Origin: Mycolicibacterium mageritense
Lineage (GTDB): Bacteria; Actinomycetota; Actinomycetes; Mycobacteriales; Mycobacteriaceae
Length of the DNA stretch: 64,000 nt
NCBI RefSeq assembly: GCF_010727475.1
Contig: NZ_AP022567.1
Coordinates: forward strand, 5,456,001 to 5,520,000
Direction of reading: 5' to 3'
The translations under genes and the position numbers were made by a program. Position 1 is the first letter of the stretch, and the number at the start of each line of letters is the position of its first letter. The notes under the pieces were generated by a model. That model made no database searches. It had not been told where the DNA came from and worked only from the letters and a program-made list of their open reading frames with translations. Below, piece after piece: positions 38,911 to 47,255 of this stretch.

Positions 38911-39882
38911 ATGGTCGGCGAGCAATCCGCTGACGCCTCCGACGACAGTCTGGGCGGGGTAGGCGAATTCGCGGTCATCGACCGGTTGGTGGCCGGACGT
39001 GAGCAACCCGGGACCGTGGCGCTCGGACCTGGCGACGACGCGGCGATCGTGACCGCCGCCGACGGCCGGGTCGTGGTGTCGACCGACATGCTGGTGCAGG
39101 AACGGCACTTTCGGCTGGACTGGTCGACGCCACACGACATCGGTCGCAAGGCGATCGCCCAGAACGCCGCCGATGTCGAGGCGATGGGCGGGCGGCCGAC
39201 CGCGTTCGTGGTGGCCTTCGGTGCGCCGGCCGAGACCGACACGGCCGCCGCGGTCGAGCTGGCCGACGGTATGTGGGACGAGGCCCGTCGGTTCGGCGCA
39301 AGCATCGTCGGCGGTGATCTCGTGCGGGCACCGCAGTGGGTGATATCCGTCACGGTGCTGGGCGACCTCGGAGGGCGCCCGCCCGTCCTTCGCAGTGGCG
39401 CCCGTGTCGGTGACACCGTCGCGGTGGTCGGCGCCCTGGGACCGTCTGCAGCCGGATATTCGTTGTGGATCAAGGGAATCGACAATCACACCGAGCTGCG
39501 TCGCCGCCATCTGGTGCCCGAGCCGCCGTACGGACAGGGTGCCGCAGCGGCCACGGCGGGGGCGAGTGCGATGACCGATGTGTCTGACGGCCTGCTCGCA
39601 GATCTCGGGCACATTGCATCGGCTTCTGGTGTGGAAATCGACCTGCACACCGGGTTGCTCGATGCCGACCGTGCCGCGCTCGCGGGGGCGGCCGCTACGG
39701 CAGGCGAGGATCCCTGGAACTGGGTGCTGGGCGGCGGCGAAGATCATGCCCTGGTTGCCACGTTCCCCGGCGCGGTTCCCGACGGCTGGCGCGCGATCGG
39801 GCGGGTGGTCGACGGCCCTGCGGGGGTGACGGTCGACGGCACGCAATGGTCCGGAGACCCGGGATGGCAGTCATTCCGGTAG
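38911..39882 (+). CDS. thiL: Thiamine-monophosphate kinase
   Basis: A 323-aa ThiL, ATP-dependent phosphorylation of thiamine phosphate to thiamine diphosphate, the cofactor of IlvB and other enzymes. Conserved: GPGDDAAIV, STDMLVQERHF, KAIAQNAADVEAMGGRPTAF and the C-terminal MTDVSDGLLADLGHIA. AGGAGGTGAC directly precedes the ATG at 38911, clearly fixing this start over earlier in-frame codons. ung follows 47 nt later. Confidence 0.96.
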   Translation: MVGEQSADASDDSLGGVGEFAVIDRLVAGREQPGTVALGPGDDAAIVTAADGRVVVSTDMLVQERHFRLDWSTPHDIGRKAIAQNAADVEAMGGRPTAFVVAFGAPAETDTAAAVELADGMWDEARRFGASIVGGDLVRAPQWVISVTVLGDLGGRPPVLRSGARVGDTVAVVGALGPSAAGYSLWIKGIDNHTELRRRHLVPEPPYGQGAAAATAGASAMTDVSDGLLADLGHIASASGVEIDLHTGLLDADRAALAGAAATAGEDPWNWVLGGGEDHALVATFPGAVPDGWRAIGRVVDGPAGVTVDGTQWSGDPGWQSFR

Positions 39883-39929
39883 CCGCTTGCTACGTTGGCT
39901 TGTTGTGATGCGGACGTGAGGAGCAATTG

Positions 39930-40640
39930 ATGACGGCGCATGTGAAGACCAGTTCCACAACCGCGCGTCCCTTGAACGAACTCGTCGAGGCCGGCTGGGC
40001 GCGCGCCCTCGAGCCCGTCAGCGCGCAGGTCGCCCAGATGGGCGAATTCCTGCGCGAGGAGCTCGCAGCCGGCAGGCGTTATCTGCCTGCGGGTCAGAAT
40101 GTGTTGCGCGCCTTCAGCTTTCCCTTCGATCAGGTGCGCGTGCTGATCGTCGGTCAGGATCCTTACCCCACCCCCGGTCATGCCGTGGGGCTGAGCTTTT
40201 CGGTGGCTGCCGATGTGCGCCCGCTGCCGCGCAGCCTGTCGAACATCTTCACCGAGTACGCCGAGGATCTCGGTCACCCGCAGCCTTCCACCGGTGATTT
40301 GTCGCCGTGGGCGCAGCAGGGTGTGCTGCTGCTCAACAGGGTGCTCACCGTGCAGCCGGGCAATCCGGCATCCCACCGCGGCAAGGGCTGGGAAGCGGTG
40401 ACCGAGTGCGCCATCCGAGCGTTGGTGGCACGCAGGCAACCGATGGTCGCGGTGCTGTGGGGACGGGACGCGTCGACGCTCAAACCGATGCTGGCAGAGG
40501 GCGGCTGCGCGACCATCGAATCACCGCATCCGTCGCCGCTGTCGGCGTCGCGCGGGTTCTTCGGATCACGGCCGTTCAGCCGCGCCAACGAATTGCTGCA
40601 GAAACAGGGCGCCGAGCCGATCGACTGGCGGCTGCCCTGA
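39930..40640 (+). CDS. ung: Uracil-DNA glycosylase, family 1
   Basis: A 236-aa Ung removing uracil from DNA. The water-activating motif is [18 protein letters not shown] and the minor-groove loop is [36 protein letters not shown] is a further family block. GAGGAG sits 6 nt before the ATG; an in-frame TTG is immediately upstream. Its TGA forms one end of a perfect 18-bp palindrome whose other end is the stop of the convergent lipoprotein gene. Confidence 0.97.
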   Translation: MTAHVKTSSTTARPLNELVEAGWARALEPVSAQVAQMGEFLREELAAGRRYLPAGQNVLRAFSFPFDQVRVLIVGQDPYPTPGHAVGLSFSVAADVRPLPRSLSNIFTEYAEDLGHPQPSTGDLSPWAQQGVLLLNRVLTVQPGNPASHRGKGWEAVTECAIRALVARRQPMVAVLWGRDASTLKPMLAEGGCATIESPHPSPLSASRGFFGSRPFSRANELLQKQGAEPIDWRLP

Positions 40641-40655
40641 CCGCACGTGCGGTCA
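40638..40655. repeat. 18-bp palindrome spanning two convergent stop codons
   Basis: TGACCGCACGTGCGGTCA is perfectly self-complementary. Its first three bases are the ung TGA and its last three are the reverse of the lipoprotein TGA. It could be a short bidirectional terminator. Confidence 0.6.
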
Positions 40656-41000
40656 CGGCATCGGGATAGGCGGCGGTGAAGGAATCGCCGGAGGTGCCGG
40701 AATCGCGGGCGGCGACGGGATCGCCGGCGGCGAGGGGATCTCGATCGTGGCGTCTCCGTTGCCCTCAGTAGTCTCTACCGGTGGTGCGGACGGAGGTGCG
40801 GTCGGTGCGAGCGAGACCGACGTCTGCACGGTCGTCTCGACGACAGTGCTTTCACTGGTGGTGGAGGTCTGCGGCGAAGTCGATTCGGACGTCGATTCGT
40901 CGCCGGAGTCACTGCCACCGCACGCCACGAGAACCGCAGCAGCGGCAAAACCACAGATCAAGGTGTACAGCGAAGAATGGGCGAGGCGATGCGAGGTCAT
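40653..41000 (-). CDS. Small Pro/Ser/Thr-rich lipoprotein
   Basis: A 115-aa predicted lipoprotein: basic-hydrophobic signal followed by AAAAVLVACGG with Cys27 as the lipidation site. The mature part is low-complexity, first Ser/Thr/Glu, then repeats of PSPPAIP and PAPPAIP at the C-terminus, with no recognisable domain. Probably an extracytoplasmic cell-wall-spanning or glycosylated protein. The ATG at 41000 is preferred; the frame opens 8 codons earlier. It lies 53 nt downstream of rpmB on the same strand. Confidence 0.75.
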   Translation of the reverse strand: MTSHRLAHSSLYTLICGFAAAAVLVACGGSDSGDESTSESTSPQTSTTSESTVVETTVQTSVSLAPTAPPSAPPVETTEGNGDATIEIPSPPAIPSPPAIPAPPAIPSPPPIPMP

Positions 41001-41053
41001 GCCGACAACACATACCCCGCCCACCGTTCGCTAAACGACGGCGCTGGGCCGGG

Positions 41054-41248
41054 TCAGCCGCGGCTGACCTTGCCTGCCTTGATGCACGAGGTGCACGCGT
41101 TCACGCGTTGCTTGTTGCCGCCGGGGCGCGTCACGGCGCGCACCGACTGGATGTTCGGATCCCAGCGTCGGCTGGTCCGCCGGTGCGAGTGCGACACCGA
41201 CTTGCCGAAGCCCGGCCCTTTGCCGCAGATATCGCAGACGGCAGCCAT
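41054..41248 (-). CDS. rpmB: 50S ribosomal protein L28, zinc-binding form
   Basis: A 64-aa L28 with both zinc Cys pairs intact (CDIC at residues 5-8, CTSC at 52-55), that is, the C+ paralogue. [19 protein letters not shown] is the conserved rRNA-binding core. Mycobacteria replace such proteins by Cys-free paralogues during zinc starvation, so this should be the zinc-replete form. Divergent from the FakA-like gene; the rpmB-fakA-recG neighbourhood recalls that of Firmicutes. Confidence 0.95.
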   Translation of the reverse strand: MAAVCDICGKGPGFGKSVSHSHRRTSRRWDPNIQSVRAVTRPGGNKQRVNACTSCIKAGKVSRG

Positions 41249-41472
41249 ATCAACAACTCCTCGAAATCAGTACTTGGGGTCTGGGCCAGTCCGCCGCAAA
41301 CCGACGCGGCTCGACCCGACAACCTGACCAGGATACCGGGAGGCCAAGGTATCGCCAAAACGGCCCGTGAACGTCGCCGCAAGGTTGTCCACAGGCAGTG
41401 ATGCTCTCATCGGGAATGTCGCTGCGACTGGATAGGCTGACGGCCACGCGCAGTTGGGATATGGGAGGTCCG

Positions 41473-43101
41473 ATGTCTGCTCGGCGGCTCGACGCCTCCG
41501 CCCTGCGGGACTGGGCCCACACGGCCGTCGGTGACCTGATCACGCACACCGACGAGATCAACCGGCTCAACGTGTTCCCGGTCGCCGACGCCGACACCGG
41601 CACCAACATGCTGTTCACCATGCGCTCGGCCTGGGCGCATGTCGATGCCGAACCGCCAGGCCGGGACGTCGCGGCGGTCGCGGCAGCCTTGGCCGCCGGC
41701 GCGCTGCAGGGTGCACGTGGCAATTCCGGCGTGATCCTGTCCCAGATCCTGCTGGGCTTCGCGGAGGTCATCGCGTCTGCCGCCGCCGAGCGCGAGGGTG
41801 ACCTCGCCGATATCGACGGTGAGCTCTTCGGTGCTGCGTTGCGGCACGCGGTCGGCCTGGTGGTCAGCTCGATGGGGGATCCGGTGCCGGGCACCATCGT
41901 CTCGGTGCTGCAGGCCGCGGCCGCGGCAGCCGAGCACAGCGCGGCCGAGGGAGTAGAACTCGTCGGGGTCATGGAGGCGACGGCGGAAGCCGCGGCGGCC
42001 GCGCTGGACGAAACCCCCGAACAGCTCGACGTGCTGGCCGAGGCCGGTGTGGTCGATTCCGGGGGGCGTGGCCTTCTGGTGCTGCTCGACGCGCTGACCG
42101 GCACGGTCGGCGGCAACACCGGCCATCGGCCGGCCTACCAGCCGTCGTCGTCGCCATCGGCACTGATGTCCCGGACAGCGGCGCCACCCCAGTTCGAGGT
42201 GATGTACCTGCTGAGCGGCTGCGGTCTCGACGCGATCGAGCGGTTGCGCGGCGAGCTCGACAAGCTCGGGGAATCGGTCGCGATCGCCACATCCGACACC
42301 GACCAGTACTCGGTGCACGTCCATGTCGACGATGCGGGCGCCGCGGTCGAGGCCGGCTTGGCCGTCGGTGTGCTGCGCCGCATCCAGATCACCGCGTTGA
42401 CGGGCACCACGGGTGCGCGCTCGGCCGGCGGCTGGGCCAGGGGACGGGCCGTACTCGCCGTCGTCGACGGTGACGGTGGTGCCGAACTGTTCGGTGGCGA
42501 GGGCGCGCACGTGCTGCGTCCCGACGCCACCGAACCGGTCACGGCCAAACAACTGCTGCGCGCGCTCGTCGATGTCGGTGCGGCGCAGGTGATGGTGCTG
42601 CCCAACGGATATGTGGCGGCAGAGGAGCTGGTGGCCGGCTGCACGGCGGCCATCGGCTGGGGTATCGACGTGGTGCCCGTGCCGACAGGGTCCATGGTGC
42701 AGGGCCTCGCGGCGCTGGCCGTGCACGACGAGGACCGGCAGGCTGTCGACGACGGCTACACCATGGCCCGGGCCGCCGCCAGTGCGCGGCACGGCTCGGT
42801 GCGGGTCGCCACCGAAGAGGCGTTGACCTGGGCGGGCACGTGCAAACCGGGTGACGGCCTCGGCATCGCGGGCGACGAGGTGCTGATCGTGGGACCGGAC
42901 GTGACGGCCGCGGCGGCCGGCTTGATCGACCTGCTGCTGGTCGCCGGCGGCGAGCTGGTCACGGTGCTCACCGGCGAGGGCGTCGACGCCGCGGTCGGTG
43001 AAGCGCTGCAGGCGCACGTGCATCGTCACCACCTGGGTGCCGAACTGGTGACCTACCACACCGGCCACCGCGGCGACGCGTTGTTGATCGGGGTCGAGTA
43101 A
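41473..43101 (+). CDS. DAK2/FakA (YloV)-like kinase domain protein, full length
   Basis: A 542-aa protein with the layout of fatty-acid kinase FakA/YloV: an N-terminal DAK2 (DhaL) domain with the nucleotide and Mg site NRLNVFPVADADTGTNMLFT and GARGNSGVILSQILLGFAE, a central domain, and a C-terminal domain. In Firmicutes FakA phosphorylates fatty acids bound by FakB (DegV). No fakB is visible. In M. tuberculosis I recall this gene being annotated as two, Rv2975c and Rv2974c; here the frame is continuous. The ATG at 41473 follows GGAGG. Its TAA overlaps the recG ATG by one base. Confidence 0.88.
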   Translation: MSARRLDASALRDWAHTAVGDLITHTDEINRLNVFPVADADTGTNMLFTMRSAWAHVDAEPPGRDVAAVAAALAAGALQGARGNSGVILSQILLGFAEVIASAAAEREGDLADIDGELFGAALRHAVGLVVSSMGDPVPGTIVSVLQAAAAAAEHSAAEGVELVGVMEATAEAAAAALDETPEQLDVLAEAGVVDSGGRGLLVLLDALTGTVGGNTGHRPAYQPSSSPSALMSRTAAPPQFEVMYLLSGCGLDAIERLRGELDKLGESVAIATSDTDQYSVHVHVDDAGAAVEAGLAVGVLRRIQITALTGTTGARSAGGWARGRAVLAVVDGDGGAELFGGEGAHVLRPDATEPVTAKQLLRALVDVGAAQVMVLPNGYVAAEELVAGCTAAIGWGIDVVPVPTGSMVQGLAALAVHDEDRQAVDDGYTMARAAASARHGSVRVATEEALTWAGTCKPGDGLGIAGDEVLIVGPDVTAAAAGLIDLLLVAGGELVTVLTGEGVDAAVGEALQAHVHRHHLGAELVTYHTGHRGDALLIGVE

Positions 43102-45323
43102 TGGCCACCCTCGCCGACCGCCTCGACTTCGTTCTCGGCAAGAAGACCGCCGACAAGCTCTACGAGCATTTCGGGCTGCGGACCGTCAACGATCTGCTGC
43201 GGCACTACCCGCGCAAGTACAGCGAGGGTATGTCGGTGCGCGGCGAGGACGAGGCGCTCGATCTCGAAGAAGGCGAGCACGTCACGTTTGTCGACGAGAT
43301 CACCGAGACCAAGGACGGTTTGATGCGCAGCCAGCCCGGCAAGCGCACCCGCAAATGGCTGCGCATCACGCTCGGTCATCACCGCCCCAAGGTCACCGCG
43401 ACGTTCTTCAACGCGGGCTGGATGGTCGACCAGCTGCCGACGGGAACCAGGATCATGCTGTCCGGTGAGGTCGGATTCTTCAAGGGCACAATGCAATTGA
43501 CGCATCCAGCGTTTCTGGTGCTGGATTCGCCCACGGGCAAGACACCCGGCAGCAAGGCCATGAAGACCATCGCCACCAGTTCGGGTGCCACGGGCGACGA
43601 GTTGTTGTCCGCGTTCGAACGGGACTTCTTCCCGATCTACCCGGCCAGCGCCAAGGTGCAGAGCTGGGACATCTACGCGTGCGTGCGCCAGGTGCTCGCG
43701 GTGCTGGATCCCATCCCAGAGCCGTTGCCGGCATCCTTTGTCCGCGAGCGCGATCTGATGAGTGAGGACGAGGCGCTGCGGGCCATCCACACCGCCGAGA
43801 ACTCGGCGGAGCGGGACCGCGCGATCGAACGACTGACCTACGACGAGGCACTCGGTCTGCAATGGGGCCTGGTGGCCCGCAGGTACGGTGAGCTCAGCGA
43901 ATCCGGGCCGCCGGCACCTCGCACCCACCACGGCCTCGCCGCCGCGATGGCCGGCCGGCTGCCGTTCGAGCTCACCGAGGGGCAAGCCGAGGTGCTCGAC
44001 GTGATCTCAGCCGAATTGGCGTCGACCCGGCCCATGAACCGCATGCTGCAGGGCGAGGTCGGCTCGGGCAAGACCATCGTCTCGGTGCTGGCGATGCTGC
44101 AGATGGTCGACGCGGGGTACCAGTGTGCGCTCCTCGCGCCCACGGAAGTGCTTGCCGCCCAACATGCCCGGTCGATCCGGCAAGTGCTCGGGCCGCTGGC
44201 CATGGCGGGTCAGCTCGGCGGCGCGGACGACGGTACCCGCATCGCCCTGCTGACCGGATCGATGACACCGCAACAGAAGCGTCAGGTGCGCGGTGAGGTG
44301 GCCTCGGGAGAGGCAGGCATCGTCATCGGCACCCACGCGTTGCTGCAGGAGACCGTGGAGTTCCACAACCTCGGCATGGTGGTGGTCGACGAGCAACACC
44401 GGTTCGGGGTGGAGCAACGGGATACGTTGCGCGCCAAGGCCCGTGACGGCCTGACTCCGCATCTGCTGGTGATGACGGCTACCCCGATTCCGCGGACGGT
44501 CGCGCTGACGGTCTACGGCGATTTGGAAACGTCGACGTTGCGTGAGCTTCCGCGAGGGCGCCAACCCATCACCACCAACACGATCTTCGTGACGCAGAAA
44601 CCCGCGTGGCTGGACCGAGCCTGGGCCCGCATCCGTGAAGAGGTGGGCGCAGGCCGCCAGGCCTACGTGGTGGCCTCGCGCATCGACGAATCGGATCAGG
44701 ACAAGGGGGAGGGCGGCCCGCCGCCGGTGACCGTGCTCGAGCTCTTCGACCGGCTGAACGCGGGTCCGCTCGCGGGGCTGCGGCTCGGTCTCATGCACGG
44801 CCGCCTGTCCGGTGAGGACAAAGATCTTGTGATGGCGGCGTTCCGGGCCGGAGAGATCGACGTCCTGGTGTGCACCACGGTCATCGAGGTGGGCGTCGAC
44901 GTGCCGAACGCCACGGTGATGGTGGTGATGGACGCCGACCGGTTCGGTATCAGCCAGCTGCACCAGCTGCGCGGTCGCATCGGCCGCGGGCAACACCCGA
45001 GCCTGTGTCTGCTGGCGACGCGGCTGCCCGAATCGTCGAAGGCCGGCGAGCGGATCAAGGCCGTCGCCGCCACGCTCGACGGATTCGCCCTCGCCGACCT
45101 CGACCTGGCCGAGCGCCGGGAAGGGGATGTTTTGGGGCTCAACCAATCCGGGCGCAGAATCAACCTGCGTTTCCTGTCGCTGGCCGACCATCTGGGGGTC
45201 ATCACCGACGCTCGCGAGTTCTGCGAGTCGCTGTACGAGAAGCATCCAGACGATCCCGGGATGGCGCTGCTGGCGGCGCAATTCGTCGACACCGACCGGG
45301 TCGAGTACCTGGACAAGGCATGA
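43101..45323 (+). CDS. recG: ATP-dependent DNA helicase RecG
   Basis: A 740-aa monomeric branch-migration helicase that reverses stalled forks. An N-terminal OB/wedge domain (residues about 60-200) precedes helicase motifs: Walker A LQGEVGSGKTIVSVLAML near residue 320, VVDEQHRFGVEQRD (motif II as DEQH) near 430, TATPIPRTVALTVYGD, and motif VI QLRGRIGRGQH. The C-terminal TRG-like region is present. Coupled to fakA upstream (TAATG) and to the HNH gene downstream (ATGA). Confidence 0.97.
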   Translation: MATLADRLDFVLGKKTADKLYEHFGLRTVNDLLRHYPRKYSEGMSVRGEDEALDLEEGEHVTFVDEITETKDGLMRSQPGKRTRKWLRITLGHHRPKVTATFFNAGWMVDQLPTGTRIMLSGEVGFFKGTMQLTHPAFLVLDSPTGKTPGSKAMKTIATSSGATGDELLSAFERDFFPIYPASAKVQSWDIYACVRQVLAVLDPIPEPLPASFVRERDLMSEDEALRAIHTAENSAERDRAIERLTYDEALGLQWGLVARRYGELSESGPPAPRTHHGLAAAMAGRLPFELTEGQAEVLDVISAELASTRPMNRMLQGEVGSGKTIVSVLAMLQMVDAGYQCALLAPTEVLAAQHARSIRQVLGPLAMAGQLGGADDGTRIALLTGSMTPQQKRQVRGEVASGEAGIVIGTHALLQETVEFHNLGMVVVDEQHRFGVEQRDTLRAKARDGLTPHLLVMTATPIPRTVALTVYGDLETSTLRELPRGRQPITTNTIFVTQKPAWLDRAWARIREEVGAGRQAYVVASRIDESDQDKGEGGPPPVTVLELFDRLNAGPLAGLRLGLMHGRLSGEDKDLVMAAFRAGEIDVLVCTTVIEVGVDVPNATVMVVMDADRFGISQLHQLRGRIGRGQHPSLCLLATRLPESSKAGERIKAVAATLDGFALADLDLAERREGDVLGLNQSGRRINLRFLSLADHLGVITDAREFCESLYEKHPDDPGMALLAAQFVDTDRVEYLDKA

Positions 45324-46027
45324 GTCGCCGCCGGGTGTGGTGGCTCGCCGGCGCGGTCGTGCTCGCGGTGATCGTGGCGGTTCAGGTCACGCTGAGCGTG
45401 CAGCGGTCCGACCGGTTCGTGGCGCTGGCCGACACCCCGAGGGTGCAGGCCGGAGTTGACGTGCTGACCGGCGTGGCCGAGGTCCCGCAGCGCGTGCGCG
45501 GCAACGACTACCGGCGGGCGGCGTTCGGCGAGGCGTGGGACGACGACAATTCCGCTCCCGGCGGCCACAACGGATGCGACACGCGCAACGACATCTTGAA
45601 CCGGGATCTGTCTGACAAGACGTTCGTCTCGATCAAACGGTGCCCCAACGCGGTGGCTACCGGAACACTGCACGACCCGTACACCAACGCCGTGGTGTCG
45701 TTCGTGCGCGGCAACCAGGTCGGCGCCTCGGTGCAGATCGATCACATCGTGCCGTTGGCGCTCGCGTGGGATCTCGGTGCCAGAAACTGGCCGGACGATC
45801 TGCGGCTGCGGTTCGCCAACGACCCGGCGAATCTGCTTGCCGTGCAAGGCCAGGCGAATCAGGACAAAGGGGATCAGGAACCCGCGCACTGGATGCCGCC
45901 CAACCAGGCGTTCTGGTGCCAGTATTCGGTGCAGTTCGCCGAGGTGCTGCGCGGTTACGGGTTGCCCGTCGACGCACCGTCGGCCGTGGTGCTGCGCGAG
46001 GCCGCAGCCACCTGCCCGGTGGCCTGA
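45320..46027 (+). CDS. Membrane-anchored HNH (DUF1524-type) nuclease-like protein (Rv2972c-like)
   Basis: A 235-aa protein with an N-terminal hydrophobic segment (WWLAGAVVLAVIVAVQVTL) and a C-terminal HNH fold of the DUF1524/GmrSD-C type: VQIDHIVPLALAWDLGA, then NDPANLLAVQGQANQDKGD with the N...N/K residues. This predicts a secreted or surface-tethered endonuclease. Cys residues (CDTRND, KRC, FWCQY, TCPVA) may form disulphides outside the cell. The ATG overlaps the recG stop. The homologue in M. tuberculosis is an exported protein of unknown function. Confidence 0.88.
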   Translation: MSRRRVWWLAGAVVLAVIVAVQVTLSVQRSDRFVALADTPRVQAGVDVLTGVAEVPQRVRGNDYRRAAFGEAWDDDNSAPGGHNGCDTRNDILNRDLSDKTFVSIKRCPNAVATGTLHDPYTNAVVSFVRGNQVGASVQIDHIVPLALAWDLGARNWPDDLRLRFANDPANLLAVQGQANQDKGDQEPAHWMPPNQAFWCQYSVQFAEVLRGYGLPVDAPSAVVLREAAATCPVA

Positions 46028-46038
46028 CTTCCCGCGAG

Positions 46039-46088
46039 CAGACACGAAATCCCCTGAACCTGCCCTGTTTTAGGGGATTTCGTGTCTG
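46039..46088. terminator. Bidirectional hairpin between the HNH gene and the GNAT gene
   Basis: Perfect 17-nt arms (46039-46055 and 46072-46088) around a 16-nt loop, 11 nt after the HNH stop and 12 nt from the convergent GNAT stop. Confidence 0.75.
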
Positions 46089-46100
46089 TTCGGCGGAACC

Positions 46101-46607
46101 TCAGAGGTCGAGTAGCCAGTTCTGACCGTTGAGATCCTGGCCGAAGCTGTGGTGCGGTTCCTCGTCGACGAGGCGAAAACCGAACTGCTGATAGATCTTT
46201 CGAGCCGCCACCAGCACGTCGTTGGTCCATAGGGTCACCTGGCGGTAGCCGGCGTCACGCGCGAAGCGCAGGCACTGCTCGACCAGGCGGGAGCCCAGTC
46301 CGAGGCCCCGCGCCTCAGGGGTGACCAGCAGGATCCGCAGCTTGGCCACGCCGGGTGCCTCGTCGGCCACGCAGAAGATGCAGCCCGCCCGTTCGCCGTC
46401 CACCTCGGCGATCCAGCCGGCTTCCCGGGCCGGGTCATGGTGCGCCGCATAGTCGGCCACGATCTTGGCCACGAGTGCTTCGAAGTCGGAGTCCCAGCCA
46501 AACTGGCGGGCGTAGACCTCACCGTGGGCCATCACCACCCAGCCAAGGTCGCCCGGACGATCCGCCCGGCGCAGCGTGATCCGCGACTGGTCGGCCTGTT
46601 GCAGCAT
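46101..46607 (-). CDS. GNAT-family N-acetyltransferase
   Basis: A 168-aa single-domain GCN5-related acetyltransferase. The acetyl-CoA loop is VTPEARGLGLGSRLVEQCL, followed by ARKIYQQFGFRLVDEEPHH, the typical C-terminal strand. Acceptor unknown. A GGAGG box lies 7 nt before the ATG. Divergent from a TetR regulator with a long perfect palindrome between, so it is the likely target of that regulator. Confidence 0.92.
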   Translation of the reverse strand: MLQQADQSRITLRRADRPGDLGWVVMAHGEVYARQFGWDSDFEALVAKIVADYAAHHDPAREAGWIAEVDGERAGCIFCVADEAPGVAKLRILLVTPEARGLGLGSRLVEQCLRFARDAGYRQVTLWTNDVLVAARKIYQQFGFRLVDEEPHHSFGQDLNGQNWLLDL

Positions 46608-46620
46608 GGCGTACCTCCAA

Positions 46621-46646
46621 GCTACTGAAACACCTGTTTCAGTAGC
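46621..46646. promoter_or_regulatory. TetR operator, 26-bp palindrome
   Basis: GCTACTGAAAC and GTTTCAGTAGC are perfect inverted 11-bp arms around a 4-nt centre. It occupies the divergent gap between GNAT and TetR and ends 2 nt before the TAGGCT -10 box of the TetR gene. Confidence 0.75.
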
Positions 46647-46648
46647 GG

Positions 46649-46654
46649 TAGGCT
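46649..46654 (+). promoter_or_regulatory. -10 box (TAGGCT) of the TetR gene
   Basis: TAGGCT ends 6 nt before the GTG at 46661 without Shine-Dalgarno; the adjacent palindrome would block it. Confidence 0.5.
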
Positions 46655-46660
46655 ACCAAC

Positions 46661-47242
46661 GTGTCCGTGGACGAAACAACCCCCTCAGCCCGACGCGTCG
46701 AGCTGCTGGAGCGGGCCTACCAGTACGCGCTCAGTCACGGCCTGGGCGACATGTCGCTGCGCCCGCTCGCGGCGGCCATCGGCTCGAGCCCGCGGGTGCT
46801 GCTGTTCCTGTTCGGCAGCAAGGACGGTTTGGTGCGCGAACTGCTCGCGCGGGCACGCACGGACGAACTCGCGCTCCTCGACCGCCTGCCGCACGGCCTC
46901 GACGGCGCCGGCCTCGCAGGCGCCGTCGAGCAGGTCTGGGGGTGGCTGGCCGCCGAGGAACGTCGGCCCCTGCTCACGTTGTGGGCCGAGGCCTACACCC
47001 GTTCACTCGTCGAACCCGACGGCGCGTGGGCCGGCTTCGCCCGCGCGACGGTCGAGGACTGGCTGGCCGTTCTGGCGAAATGTCAACCGGCGCAAGAACG
47101 CAACGGCGACGATGGCATGGCGCGCCGGACCGCGGCATTGGCTGTGTTGCGCGGCGCGCTGCTCGACCTGCTGGCCACCGGCGACACCGGCCGCGTCACC
47201 GCGGCCGTGCGCGTCCAGCTCGGTGCTTGGGGCGCACCATGA
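46661..47242 (+). CDS. TetR-family regulator divergent from GNAT
   Basis: A 193-aa regulator. The N-terminal DNA-binding domain (RVELLERAYQYALSHGLGD, MSLRPLAAAIGSSPRVLLF) is of the TetR type, in which the usual TLY is replaced by VLLFLF, an arrangement seen in a distinct TetR subgroup. The C-terminal domain is Ala/Trp-rich. GTG start, leaderless by the adjacent -10 box. The 26-bp palindrome just upstream is the presumptive operator for itself and the acetyltransferase. Confidence 0.88.
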   Translation: MSVDETTPSARRVELLERAYQYALSHGLGDMSLRPLAAAIGSSPRVLLFLFGSKDGLVRELLARARTDELALLDRLPHGLDGAGLAGAVEQVWGWLAAEERRPLLTLWAEAYTRSLVEPDGAWAGFARATVEDWLAVLAKCQPAQERNGDDGMARRTAALAVLRGALLDLLATGDTGRVTAAVRVQLGAWGAP

Positions 47243-47255
47243 CCGCCTCGGCGGA

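Noticed and set aside
38805..39485. N-terminal extension of the Lrp-like protein into a 307-aa protein
   Set aside because: The extension is antisense to thiL, has shadow composition, and a strong Shine-Dalgarno sequence marks the short start at 38804.
41398..41472. Upstream starts for the FakA-like gene
   Set aside because: Earlier in-frame Met codons lack a ribosome-binding site and conserved sequence; GGAGG directly precedes 41473.
45320..46607. A defence island with HNH nuclease, GNAT and TetR
   Set aside because: The genes are in different transcription units separated by a terminator, the HNH protein is predicted extracytoplasmic, and the HNH gene is part of the conserved recG neighbourhood.
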